Origin: Alcaligenaceae bacterium SAGV5
GTDB taxonomy: Bacteria; Pseudomonadota; Gammaproteobacteria; Burkholderiales; Burkholderiaceae_B
Assembly: GCA_009360345.1 (NCBI GenBank)
Contig: SPDP01000001.1
Span: forward strand, 1-64,000
Direction of reading: 5' to 3'
Length of the DNA stretch: 64,000 nt
The position numbers and the translations under genes were made by a program. The stretch's first letter is position 1. Each line of letters starts with the position of its first letter. Positions 1 to 7,336 of the stretch are shown piece after piece. The notes beneath the pieces were generated by a model. The model was given only the letters and a program-made list of their open reading frames with translations. It was not told the origin of the DNA and ran no database searches.

Positions 1-187
1 TCTTGCGCCCGGCCACCACGTCGCCGTGTTCCTGCAGGAACAGCTTGGCCCCGTTGCTCATCTGCAGCCCGTACTCGGCCTGCTGGCCCGACATCTCCCC
101 CACGAAACCGATCTTCAACGGGGTCTGCGCCGCGGCCGTACCGCCCAGCGCCATGCCCAGCAAACAACCCCACATGCGCATTTTCAT
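1..187 (-). CDS. Branched-chain amino acid ABC transporter substrate-binding protein (5' end only)
   Basis: Only the first 62 codons are in the window; the gene runs off the left edge. The protein starts MKMRMWGCLLGMALGG and has a short hydrophobic signal peptide ending near AAAQ. The mature start PLKIGFVGEMSGQQAEYG is typical of periplasmic LivJ/Leu-binding (peripla_BP_6) receptors, which capture branched-chain amino acids or related acids and deliver them to an ABC permease. A strong GGAGG lies about 10 nt before the chosen ATG at 187. In-frame ATGs at 181 and 175 are less well placed. The ligand cannot be told from this fragment. Confidence 0.8.
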   Translation of the reverse strand, partial: MKMRMWGCLLGMALGGTAAAQTPLKIGFVGEMSGQQAEYGLQMSNGAKLFLQEHGDVVAGRK

Positions 188-341
188 TGTCGTGTTCCTC
201 CGGATAAGGAATGAGGTCTTGCGCGCCAGGACACGGCGCCCTGGTGCGGATATCCGTACTGCGTTGCGGCCGCACGCCGCGATCTGCCGCGCTTGATACC
301 GATTGTGACGATATCAGCGCCCCGCGTTCGACGTAACCATA

Positions 342-354
342 TTCGAAAATCGAA
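342..354. promoter_or_regulatory. Candidate operator, TTCGA-AAA-TCGAA inverted repeat
   Basis: In the AT-rich gap between the binding-protein gene (start 187) and the RES toxin gene (end 475) there is a 5-bp inverted repeat, TTCGA and TCGAA with a 3-bp spacer. It lies about 155 bp upstream of the binding-protein start, so it may be an operator for that gene. Nothing else is recognisable in 188-474. Confidence 0.25.
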
Positions 355-474
355 ATTACGCCAATAATCGATTTCCATCAGCGGGCCTGGGGAAGCAGGC
401 AAGGAAACCCGCGATCCACAAGGTTGGACAGGGGGGCGGCGCGGTGCCCGGTGGCGGGAGGGAGGCTTGAAAAA

Positions 475-1161
475 TCAGACCGATCGCAATGCCGATTTGG
501 AATACCACCCGCTCATGCGATTGCCGTCCCAGATGAAGGCGATGTGCTGGGACTGGCGGCAGCGGGTCAGGCCGCGCGGCCGGAACACGGCCGCGCACTG
601 CCCGCCGGGCCGCCGGACGCTGTCGTAGGCGAGGCCCCAGCTGCCTTCCAGCCGGAGCCGGCGGGCCAGCGCCTGGCTGGCCGCGTAGTCGTCCGGGTTG
701 TAGATGGCCGGCAAGGCCGGCCGCAGGCCGCGCAGGTCGTGCAGTGGCGCGGCCAGGTCGGCCAGGTAGTGGCGCATGTCGATCTCGATGGCCGCCTCGC
801 GCGTGGCGGCGAGGAACCGGGTGCGGTGGTGCATGGTTTCGGCCACCGCGGTCTCCAGGCTTTCCCCGGCGTAATACACGCCCCAGGTACCGTCGGAAAA
901 GCGGCTGCCGGCCGGATTCAGATGGGTGAAGGCCGCCATGATGGGGGTGGTGCCCGGACCCGATATCCGGTCTTCTTCCGGCACGAGGCGCAGATTGCCG
1001 GCTTCGTCCCGGACACGGGGGTTGGTGAGGTTTTCTATCGCGAATACCACGTCGAGATCGGCCGGATCGGCCACCTGGTCGTACAGGCTCGTTGGCGGGA
1101 AGCGGCTGGGGACGAGCCGGTGGCAGGGCGTCCACTGCACGTCGATGGCGGCAGGCGTCAT
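475..1161 (-). CDS. RES-domain toxin of a type II toxin-antitoxin pair
   Basis: The 228-residue protein starts MTPAAIDVQWTPCHRLVPSR and shows RES-domain features: an N-terminal Arg region (CHRLVPSR), the block GVYYAGESLETAVAE in the middle, and a later Ser in GLAYDSVRRPGG. RES toxins studied elsewhere (MbcT, ParT and relatives) degrade or modify NAD+ or ADP-ribosylate targets, so this is probably an intracellular growth inhibitor. The ATG at 1161 overlaps the antitoxin stop (ATGA), as usual for translationally coupled RES/Xre pairs. A 369-residue reading through the antitoxin region is a different-frame artefact. Substrate is inferred from the family only. Confidence 0.85.
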   Translation of the reverse strand: MTPAAIDVQWTPCHRLVPSRFPPTSLYDQVADPADLDVVFAIENLTNPRVRDEAGNLRLVPEEDRISGPGTTPIMAAFTHLNPAGSRFSDGTWGVYYAGESLETAVAETMHHRTRFLAATREAAIEIDMRHYLADLAAPLHDLRGLRPALPAIYNPDDYAASQALARRLRLEGSWGLAYDSVRRPGGQCAAVFRPRGLTRCRQSQHIAFIWDGNRMSGWYSKSALRSV

Positions 1162-1562
1162 GTCCAGCCTCCCCGCTGGGCGTCGAGATAGGTGCGCACC
1201 ACGTACAGGTCGCTGGTCATGCCGGTAAGCATGCGCTCCAGCGCCGGCCGGCCACCGAACAGGGGCGCGTCGTTGGGCCGGCGGGGCCAGGCGTCGGCGC
1301 GTTCGGGCACCGGCAGCAGGACCTGCAGCGCCTTGTAGATACCGAATACCAGCGACAGGCGTTCGAGCGTGTCGCGTGGCAGGGGAGCGGGCGCCCGGCC
1401 GGTCTTCCAGCGGAACATGGTCGAGCGCGGTACGCCCAGCAGCGTGGCCGATTCCTCGGCATTGAGCTGCCAGGCCTGGGCGATCCGGAAGAAGGTGCGC
1501 AAGGCGGCGTCGGTAGCTGCCTGGCTGGTCAGTTCGGGAGTGGTGGAAGCAGGAATGGCCAT
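1158..1562 (-). CDS. Xre/MbcA/ParS-family antitoxin
   Basis: A 134-residue protein with an N-terminal Xre-like helix-turn-helix (AEESATLLGVPRSTMFRWKTGR, about residues 35-56) and a C-terminal toxin-binding domain (LFGGRPALERMLTG... then DLYVVRTYLDAQRGGW) characteristic of DUF2384/MbcA-ParS antitoxins. It should neutralise the downstream RES toxin and repress its own promoter. AGGAAAG lies just ahead of the ATG at 1562. Its stop overlaps the toxin start by 4 nt. The C-terminal segment ends close to the canonical VRxxLDxxRGGW pattern, which in relatives inserts near the toxin active site. Confidence 0.87.
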   Translation of the reverse strand: MAIPASTTPELTSQAATDAALRTFFRIAQAWQLNAEESATLLGVPRSTMFRWKTGRAPAPLPRDTLERLSLVFGIYKALQVLLPVPERADAWPRRPNDAPLFGGRPALERMLTGMTSDLYVVRTYLDAQRGGWT

Positions 1563-1611
1563 GGTGCTTTCCTGTGTCGAGCATGCCAGTCAGTTCAGGT
1601 TAGTCCTATTT

Positions 1612-1649
1612 AAGACAAAAATCAAATTATGGTATCAAACAAGACAAAA
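1612..1649. promoter_or_regulatory. Direct repeats upstream of the antitoxin (candidate autoregulatory operator)
   Basis: The sequence AAGACAAAA occurs at 1612-1620 and again at 1641-1649, 29 bp apart, in the AT-rich stretch just upstream of the antitoxin start. Antitoxins of this type usually bind repeats in their own promoter, so these are reasonable operator half-sites. The identification is inferred from position. Confidence 0.35.
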
Positions 1650-1774
1650 CAGGCCTGTGGCCGGTATCGATGCGGCCATGGCATGCGGCCGCTACGCCAC
1701 GGTATGGCGCCTGCCGCGCGGGCTGTCCGGACGGAACGAGCGCCGGTTCCCGTCTCCGGTTAAAATTCCGCGCG

Positions 1775-3400
1775 ATGACCATATCTTCAGAAGTCGCCCG
1801 GCGACGCACCTTCGCCATCATTTCCCACCCCGACGCGGGCAAGACCACGCTGACCGAAAAGCTGTTGCTGTTCGCTGGCGCGATCCAGATCGCCGGTAGC
1901 GTCAAGGCGCGGAAGGCTTCGCGGCACGCCTCGTCCGACTGGATGGAGATCGAGAAGCAGCGCGGCATCTCGGTGGCGTCCTCGGTCATGCAGGTCGAAT
2001 ACCGCGACACCGTCATCAACCTGCTCGACACCCCGGGGCACCAGGACTTCTCGGAAGACACCTACCGCGTGCTGACCGCCGTGGACGCGGCGTTGATGGT
2101 GATCGACGCGGCCAACGGCGTCGAACCGCAGACCATCCGGCTGTTGCAGGTATGCCGGGCGCGCAATACGCCCATCATCACCTTCGTCAACAAGATGGAC
2201 CGCGAGGTGCGCGAGCCGCTGGAACTGCTGTCCGAGATCGAGTCCCACCTGGGCATGGACGCCGTGCCCTTCGCGTGGCCGGTCGGCATGGGCAAATCGT
2301 TCGCCGGCGTGTTCGACATCCGCCGCGACCGGATGCGGGTCTTCAAGGCCGGCAGCGACCGGTTGAGCGAACAGCACGACGAGATCATCGACGGGCTGGA
2401 CAATCCCGAGATCGCCCGCCGCTTCGGCTCGGCGTTCGAGCAGGCGCGCGGCGAGATCGACCTGATCGAAGGCGCGGCGCCGCCGTTCGACCAGGCCGAG
2501 TTCCTGGCTGGCAGGCAGACGCCCGTGTTCTTCGGCTCGGCCATCAACAACTTCGGCGTGCAGGAAGTGCTGGACGCCCTGGTCGAGCAGGCGCCCGCGC
2601 CCGGCGCGCGCCACGCGATGCAGCGCGAAGTCCAGCCGGACGAACCGAAGTTCACCGGCGTGGTCTTCAAGGTGCAGGCCAACATGGACCCGGCCCACCG
2701 CGACCGCGTGGCGTTCGTGCGTGTCTGTTCGGGCCGCTTCGAGCGTGGCATGCGGCTGAAGGTCTGCCGCACCGGCAAGGAAACGCGGCCCAACAACGTG
2801 GTCTCGTTCCTGTCGCAGCGGCGCGAGCTGTTGGACGAAGCCTATGCCGGCGACGTCATCGGCATTCCCAACCACGGCGTGCTGCAATTGGGCGATGTGC
2901 TGACCGAAGGCGAGGCGCTGCAATTCACCGGGCTGCCGTTCTTCGCGCCGGAGCTGTTCCAGGCGGTGGAGGTGGCCGATCCGCTGCGCACCAAGCAGTT
3001 GCGCACGGGCCTGACCCAGCTGGGCGAGGAAGGCGCCATCCAGGTGTTCCGTCCCGTGGCTGGCGGCCCGCTGCTGCTGGGCGCCGTCGGCCAACTGCAG
3101 TTCGAGGTCGTGGCGCACCGGCTCAAGACCGAATACGGAGTGGCCGCGCGCATGCTGCCGTCGCGCTATTCCATGGCGCGCTGGATCACGGCCGAGAACC
3201 CCAAGGACCTGAAGAAATTCATGGACGCCAACATGCAGCACATCGCCTACGATGTGGTCGAGGCGCCCGCGTTCCTGATCGGATCGGCGGCGCAACTGCG
3301 GGTGGCGCAGGAACTCTATCCCAACGTGCAGTTCCATGCCCTGCGCGAGCACGGGGGACAGGTGTTCCAGACCCGGGTGGGCGACTCTGCCTTCGCCTGA
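1775..3400 (+). CDS. prfC: Peptide chain release factor 3
   Basis: A 541-residue translational GTPase. Visible are the P-loop SHPDAGKTT (about residue 17), the switch region with RGISVASSVMQ, DTPGHQDF, and NKMDR, followed by EF-Tu-like domains II and III. Length fits RF3 (about 530 residues). RF3 binds ribosomes after peptide release and uses GTP to recycle RF1/RF2. The start at 1775 (MTISSEVARRRTFAIISHPD) matches the family; an open frame extends upstream to 1670 but that extension is not family-like. Single-gene unit. Confidence 0.97.
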   Translation: MTISSEVARRRTFAIISHPDAGKTTLTEKLLLFAGAIQIAGSVKARKASRHASSDWMEIEKQRGISVASSVMQVEYRDTVINLLDTPGHQDFSEDTYRVLTAVDAALMVIDAANGVEPQTIRLLQVCRARNTPIITFVNKMDREVREPLELLSEIESHLGMDAVPFAWPVGMGKSFAGVFDIRRDRMRVFKAGSDRLSEQHDEIIDGLDNPEIARRFGSAFEQARGEIDLIEGAAPPFDQAEFLAGRQTPVFFGSAINNFGVQEVLDALVEQAPAPGARHAMQREVQPDEPKFTGVVFKVQANMDPAHRDRVAFVRVCSGRFERGMRLKVCRTGKETRPNNVVSFLSQRRELLDEAYAGDVIGIPNHGVLQLGDVLTEGEALQFTGLPFFAPELFQAVEVADPLRTKQLRTGLTQLGEEGAIQVFRPVAGGPLLLGAVGQLQFEVVAHRLKTEYGVAARMLPSRYSMARWITAENPKDLKKFMDANMQHIAYDVVEAPAFLIGSAAQLRVAQELYPNVQFHALREHGGQVFQTRVGDSAFA

Positions 3401-3459
3401 CAGCCCGCCCAGGCATGGGGACCGGCATGGCCGCCGGTCCACAGTGAAGAGGTGTACAC

Positions 3460-4083
3460 ATGCGTAACCGCATTTTGATGGGCCTCGCCTTCGTGGCGAT
3501 GGTCGTGGTGGTGGGAGTGCTGTTCGGGCTCTGGTTGTCCTGGAACGCTCCCGTCGACCGCGTGGCGGAAGCGCCCGTGCCCGTGGCGCAGGGGCGGCCG
3601 GGCGAAGCGCCGGTGGCGGCCGTGGACCAGGAAACCTACCTGCCCGAACCTCCGCAACCGCGGGTGGATGGCTCGCGCGGCGTGCCGGCGCGCCCGGTGC
3701 AGCCGAACGCACCCATTCCCCTGGTCTCGGCGGCCGACCAACCCCAGCCCGATACCGTGCTGTCGACCATTGCTCCCGACATGCAGGCGGTGAATCCCGG
3801 CAGCCCCCTGCCGGCCCACCTGTCCGAGACCCCGGCGGCCCAGTCCCCGCGCATCATCGTGGAGCCGCCTTCGCAGCAGGTCGCCACCGTGGTGGCGGGC
3901 GCCGACGCGGCGGCCGGCGGCCAGGAGGCGTGGATCCAGTCGCTGCGGGCCGAACTGGCGCGCTGCGCCTCGCAGGGTATCGTCGGCCGGGTCATCTGCA
4001 ACGAGAAGGCCCGGTGGAAGTACTGCAATACCGACAACCGCTGGGGCCGCGTCGCCGAGTGTCCGGCCACGGGCAACAACTAA
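3460..4083 (+). CDS. Membrane-anchored protein of unknown function
   Basis: I do not recognise a named family. The 207-residue protein has one N-terminal transmembrane segment (about residues 5-26, LMGLAFVAMVVVVGVLFGLWL), then a long Pro/Ala/Val-rich low-complexity stretch to about residue 150. A short conserved-looking C-terminal domain follows with three Cys (LARCASQGIVGRVICNEKARWKYCN...) and one more near the end (AECPATGNN). This suggests an inner-membrane anchor, an extended periplasmic spacer and a small disulfide-bonded head. The gene starts 57 nt after prfC and is followed at once by a strong terminator. Confidence 0.75.
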   Translation: MRNRILMGLAFVAMVVVVGVLFGLWLSWNAPVDRVAEAPVPVAQGRPGEAPVAAVDQETYLPEPPQPRVDGSRGVPARPVQPNAPIPLVSAADQPQPDTVLSTIAPDMQAVNPGSPLPAHLSETPAAQSPRIIVEPPSQQVATVVAGADAAAGGQEAWIQSLRAELARCASQGIVGRVICNEKARWKYCNTDNRWGRVAECPATGNN

Positions 4084-4106
4084 GGCCTTCCGTTTCCGGG
4101 AAAAGA

Positions 4107-4138
4107 AAAACCCCTGCCGACGAAGCAGGGGTTTTTTT
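4107..4138. terminator. Bidirectional rho-independent terminator
   Basis: AAAACCCCTGC and GCAGGGGTTTT form an 11-bp stem (4107-4117 with 4125-4135) with a 7-nt loop and a T-run on the + strand and an A-run ahead. It sits between the convergent membrane-protein gene and bfr and can serve both. Confidence 0.92.
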
Positions 4139-4155
4139 GTGCAGGCAGGGACCGG

Positions 4156-4635
4156 TCAGTCGCCCTGCTCTTCCATCTGCGATTGCAGGTAGTTCTGGAT
4201 GCCGACCTGGTCCACCAGGCCGATCTGGGTTTCCAGGTGGTCGATGTGTTCCTCGGTGTCGTCCAGGATGTCCTGGAGCAGGTCGCGCGACACGTAGTCG
4301 CGCACGCTCTCACAGTGGGCGATGGCGTCCTTCAGCACGACCTGCGAGGATAGCTCCAGCTTCAGGTCGCATTCCAGGATTTCCGGCACGTTCTCGCCGA
4401 TCAGCAGCTTGTGCAGGTCCTGCAGGTTGGGGAGGCCGTCCAGCATGAAGATGCGCTGGATCAGGCGATCGGCATGCTTCATCTCCTCGATGGACTCGTC
4501 GTACTCGTGCTTGCCCATCTTGCCCAGGCCCCAGTGCTTGAGCATGCGCGCATGCAGGAAGTACTGGTTGATGGCGGTCAGCTCGTTGGTGAGCTGCTTG
4601 TTGAGGTATTGGATGACGGTCTTGTCGCCTTTCAT
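4156..4635 (-). CDS. bfr: Bacterioferritin
   Basis: A 159-residue 24-mer ferritin-like heme protein that oxidises and stores iron in the cytoplasm. It aligns without gaps to E. coli Bfr: Met52 (heme ligand, in EEMKHADR), Glu18, Glu51, His54, Glu94 and His130 are in place. The residue equivalent to the ferroxidase ligand Glu127 is Thr127 (sequence DDTEEH), so the diiron site differs from the E. coli enzyme. AGGGGAAAG lies 5 nt before the ATG. bfd lies upstream on the same strand, separated by two repeats, and a Fur-like sequence lies about 100 bp upstream. Confidence 0.95.
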   Translation of the reverse strand: MKGDKTVIQYLNKQLTNELTAINQYFLHARMLKHWGLGKMGKHEYDESIEEMKHADRLIQRIFMLDGLPNLQDLHKLLIGENVPEILECDLKLELSSQVVLKDAIAHCESVRDYVSRDLLQDILDDTEEHIDHLETQIGLVDQVGIQNYLQSQMEEQGD

Positions 4636-4730
4636 GTTCTTTCCCCTGCAGAATTCATGGATTCCGCAAGGTTAGCATTGTTGACGCTAAGCAAGCAGGC
4701 CGTACGTCCGCCCGTAACGGCCTAGGAAAG

Positions 4731-4751
4731 TGACAATGAGAATGATTGATC
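4731..4751. promoter_or_regulatory. Fur-box-like site upstream of bfr
   Basis: TGACAATGAGAATGATTGAT resembles the Fur consensus (AATGAGAATNATT core). It lies about 96 bp upstream of the bfr start, immediately before repeat copy A. Fur control of iron storage is established in many bacteria; binding here is inferred. Confidence 0.45.
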
Positions 4752-4831
4752 CCCCCTACGCCCTTCGGGCGCCCCCCAGGGGGCGATGCGGGTGGACCGG
4801 CGGAGCCGGATCCACCGCATCCTGGGTCTAG
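4751..4831 (+). repeat. Double-hairpin intergenic repeat, copy A
   Basis: Reads CCCCCCTACGCC, a small hairpin with a CTTCGG loop, GCCCCCCAGGGGGC, then a long hairpin with outer stem GATGCGG/CCGCATC and inner stem GACCGGC/GCCGGATC, ending TGGGTCTAG. It faces copy B, whose far end is the complement CTAGACCCA at 4912. It lies in the bfd-bfr gap and, unlike most copies, does not follow a stop codon in its own orientation. Confidence 0.85.
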
Positions 4832-4911
4832 TACCTGTTTCTTGGAGTGTGGCGGCGGTGCTTCGCTGGCTGCCAGCGGTAGCAACCGTGCTTCAGTCCA
4901 GGATACTTTCC

Positions 4912-4994
4912 CTAGACCCAGGAAACCGCGGATCTGGCTTTGCCAGTCCGCCGGTTTCGCCCCCTGGGGGGCGCGCGTCAGCGCGTAGGGGGGG
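4912..4994 (-). repeat. Double-hairpin intergenic repeat, copy B
   Basis: In the bfd sense this begins 4 nt after the bfd stop codon with a C-run and TACGCG. The long hairpin has outer stem GAAACC/GGTTTC and inner stem CTGGC/GCCAG, where other copies have CCGGC/GCCGG: both strands of the stem changed together. The 80 bases between copies A and B (4832-4911) have no recognised content. Confidence 0.85.
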
Positions 4995-4998
4995 ACCC

Positions 4999-5310
4999 CT
5001 ACGCCGCCTTGGCGGCGTCGGCGTCGGCGCCGGCGGCGACGACGTGGATGGGGAAGCGGCGCGTCGTGGCGCGGGGCGGGGGCAGTTCGGTGGCTTCGGT
5101 GCGGCCGCCAGCGGCCGAGATGGAGGCTTCGTAGGCGTGTTCGCAGGCGCTGGCGCCGGCCGGCAGGTATTGGCAGGCGGTGTCGGCGCAGGAGCCGCAG
5201 CAGGTCGCCACGCCCAGGTCGAATTGCAGGTCGGCCAGGGTGGTGGCGCCGGATTCCACGCTGCTGCGGATCTGGCGTTCGGTGATGGCGTTGCAGACAC
5301 AAACGTACAT
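4999..5310 (-). CDS. bfd: Bacterioferritin-associated ferredoxin
   Basis: A 103-residue [2Fe-2S] protein starting MYVCVCNAITERQI. Cys4, Cys6, Cys38 and Cys41 occupy the positions of the cluster ligands in characterised Bfd; Cys37 is an extra neighbour. Bfd docks on Bfr and passes electrons to release stored iron. The usual Bfd domain ends near residue 70; here about 35 further residues, Ala/Pro-rich, form a tail of unknown role. The start at 5310 is preferred to a longer open frame from 5535 because the family begins MYVCVCN. Probably iron-regulated through the site at 5358-5384. Confidence 0.92.
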   Translation of the reverse strand: MYVCVCNAITERQIRSSVESGATTLADLQFDLGVATCCGSCADTACQYLPAGASACEHAYEASISAAGGRTEATELPPPRATTRRFPIHVVAAGADADAAKAA

Positions 5311-5357
5311 GGCGGGACTCGGTTGCGGCGCAATGTGAACCGCAGTGGTCATCGTAA

Positions 5358-5384
5358 TGAGATTAATTATCGATAATATTCTCA
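5358..5384. promoter_or_regulatory. Fur-box-like palindrome upstream of bfd
   Basis: The 12-bp perfect palindrome ATTATCGATAAT (5366-5377) is flanked symmetrically by TGAGA and TCTCA. This resembles overlapping Fur boxes and lies about 50 bp upstream of bfd. Bfd is typically induced by iron limitation, which agrees with Fur control. Confidence 0.5.
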
Positions 5385-5430
5385 AGATTTGCAAGAGGCC
5401 GGTTTTGCGTGGGTGATACGTGATACGGCA

Positions 5431-5454
5431 AACTTTTCGACCATCGAAAAGTTG
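5431..5454. promoter_or_regulatory. Operator-like 10-bp inverted repeat, copy 1 of a shared site
   Basis: AACTTTTCGA and TCGAAAAGTT form a perfect 10-bp inverted repeat with a 3-bp spacer (5431-5453), 70 bp upstream of the amidohydrolase. Positions 5434-5454 match 12535-12555 at 18 of 21 bases. That second site lies in front of the hydro-lyase operon, which makes this a strong candidate binding site for the IclR regulator encoded between them. Confidence 0.6.
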
Positions 5455-5521
5455 GAGAATATCGGGTGCGGGCCGCGCCACGTGGCGATACAGTCCCTGC
5501 TGTAAACACGTAGAGTTGGAT

Positions 5522-6481
5522 ATGACCCAAGACAAGCAAGCCCCGTCGGCCGCCGGCGCCCGCCCGCTGTTGTTCGATTCGCACGCCCACTTGGTGGCGG
5601 ATGACCAGGTGCGCTATCCGCGCAATCCCATGAAGCGGGCCGCCGATGCGCCGCCGCGCGCCCCGGGCGTGATCGGCAAGCCGGGCGGCAAGCACGGTCC
5701 CAATCCGATCAATGAAGTGCCCGACGTGGCGCGCATGCTGGTCTGGATGCAGGAAGAAAACGTCGACGGCGCGGTGGCCGTGCAGAAGCGCATGATCTAC
5801 CGCTACGACAACAGCTACATCCTGGATTCGTCCGACGCCCATCCCGATATCTTCTCGGCGGTGGTCATCCTGGACGCCGAGGATGCCGGCACGCCGGGCC
5901 TGGTGCGCAGCTACATCGAGAAGAACGGCCTGGCGGGGGTGCGCCTGTTCGGTGGCCGCCAGCCCGACGGCAGCATGCCGTGGCTGAACTCGCCGCAGGC
6001 GCTCAAGACCTGGGACGTGGCCGAGGAGTTCGGCCTGGTCATCGATCTGGAAGTGCTGGCCGTGGGTGGCGGCGGTCCGTCGGTGCCGACCATCATCGAA
6101 CTGGCCCGCCGCTATCCGAACGTGCGCATCGTGCTGGACCACCTGCTGGAGCCCGAGGCCACCGAGGAACACTTCGGCCTGGACGAACGCTTCGAGAAGC
6201 TGGCGCACGAACAGAACATCTTCTTCAAGTTCACCTCGATCAACCTGGACGAGTACCGCGAGGCCGACGTGCCGGCCGAGCAGGTGCTGCGCCGCGCGGT
6301 CGACCTGTTCGGCGCCGACCGCATCATGTGGGGCTCGGACATCGGCACCTCGTCGGGCACCTACAAGGAAATGGTGCAACGCATGCTCGACGCCTCGGTC
6401 CTGCTGAACGACGAAGAGAAGCGCGCGGTCTGGCACGATACCGGCAAGCGCGTGTTCGTGAAGGGCGGCGCCCGGCGCTGA
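5522..6481 (+). CDS. Amidohydrolase of the COG3618 (2-pyrone-4,6-dicarboxylate hydrolase-like) group
   Basis: A 319-residue TIM-barrel metal-dependent hydrolase. Visible are the HxH motif DSHAHL (residues 19-24), a central VLDHLL and the late WGSDIGTSSGTY. Members of this Amidohydro_2 family hydrolyse lactones or decarboxylate cyclic acids in aromatic degradation. The ATG at 5522 was preferred to the upstream-open frame because MTQDKQ... precedes the barrel directly; its ribosome site is weak. An IclR gene follows on the same strand 87 nt later, so the pair may be one unit opposite the rest of the cluster. Substrate unknown. Confidence 0.8.
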   Translation: MTQDKQAPSAAGARPLLFDSHAHLVADDQVRYPRNPMKRAADAPPRAPGVIGKPGGKHGPNPINEVPDVARMLVWMQEENVDGAVAVQKRMIYRYDNSYILDSSDAHPDIFSAVVILDAEDAGTPGLVRSYIEKNGLAGVRLFGGRQPDGSMPWLNSPQALKTWDVAEEFGLVIDLEVLAVGGGGPSVPTIIELARRYPNVRIVLDHLLEPEATEEHFGLDERFEKLAHEQNIFFKFTSINLDEYREADVPAEQVLRRAVDLFGADRIMWGSDIGTSSGTYKEMVQRMLDASVLLNDEEKRAVWHDTGKRVFVKGGARR

Positions 6482-6496
6482 TTTTCACCAGGACAG

Positions 6497-6560
6497 CCGT
6501 ACGGAAGATGGAACGCATCCGGCAATGCGATAATCGCCGGCCGGCGTTCTTTCCGTACGG
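6497..6560. promoter_or_regulatory. Pair of CCGTACGG palindromes upstream of the IclR gene
   Basis: The palindrome CCGTACGG occurs at 6497-6504 and 6553-6560, 56 bp apart. The second almost touches the GGAGG ribosome site of the GTG-started IclR gene. They could be autoregulatory sites, or chance in GC-rich DNA. Confidence 0.25.
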
Positions 6561-6568
6561 AGGTCCGC

Positions 6569-7336
6569 GTGCCTTCTTTTCCGCCCGTCCAAGCCGTTGT
6601 CCGCGCCATCGAACTGCTGCAGGCTCTCAACCGCCAGCCGGTGTCGACCCTGGACGTCCTGCACAAGCAGACGGGCATCCCCAAGCCATCGTTGATCCGC
6701 CTGCTGGAGTCCCTCGCTTCCAAGGGGCTGGTGCGCCATGCGCCGCAGTACGGCGCGTATTACCTGACGTCGCTGGTCAACACGCTGTCGTCGGGCTATC
6801 ACAGCGAGCCGCGCATCGTCGAGGCAGCCCGGCCGCGCCTGGACGCGCTGACCGAGGCCATCAAGTGGCCGCTGGCCATTGCCGTGTTCGACACCGATGC
6901 GATGGTGGTGTGCTACAGCACCATTCCCCATTCGCCGCTGTCGCTGCTGCATTCCACCATCAACATGCGCCTGAGCCTGGTCAGCCGCGCCATCGGGCGC
7001 GCCTACCTGGCCTTTTGCGAAGAGGACGAGCGCGAGACCATTCTCGCGCTGCTGCGGCAGTCGAAGAGTCCCGAGGATGAGCCGGCACGGGACAAGGACG
7101 CGGTCCGGCGGATGATCGAACGGACGCGGGCGCAGGGTTACGCGTTGCGCGACCCCGCGGTGCGCCCGGTATCCGGCACGCTGGCGGTGCCGGTGTTCGA
7201 CGGCAAGCACGTGGTGGCCTCGTTCGGCATGACGTGGTTCGCGTCCACGCTCACCAACGAGCAGGTCGTCGAGCGCTACCTGGAGCCGTTGCGGGAGGTC
7301 TCCCGGGGCATCTCCGAGGACCTCGCCAGACTCTAG
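6569..7336 (+). CDS. IclR-family transcriptional regulator
   Basis: A 255-residue regulator with an N-terminal winged helix-turn-helix (residues 5-65, TLDVLHKQTGIPKPSLIRLLESL) and a C-terminal effector-binding domain (FASTLTNEQVVERYLEPLREVS near the end). IclR proteins repress or activate adjacent catabolic operons in response to a pathway acid. GTG start with GGAGG 5 nt upstream. The stop codon shares the tetramer CTAG with the stop of the convergent cupin gene. It lies between two near-identical operator-like sites (5434 and 12535), so it probably controls both units of this cluster. Confidence 0.9.
   Translation: MPSFPPVQAVVRAIELLQALNRQPVSTLDVLHKQTGIPKPSLIRLLESLASKGLVRHAPQYGAYYLTSLVNTLSSGYHSEPRIVEAARPRLDALTEAIKWPLAIAVFDTDAMVVCYSTIPHSPLSLLHSTINMRLSLVSRAIGRAYLAFCEEDERETILALLRQSKSPEDEPARDKDAVRRMIERTRAQGYALRDPAVRPVSGTLAVPVFDGKHVVASFGMTWFASTLTNEQVVERYLEPLREVSRGISEDLARL

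Noticed and set aside
1787..3712. 641-codon minus-strand open frame
   Set aside because: Antisense to prfC and the next gene; no motif, and composition typical of a GC-rich shadow.
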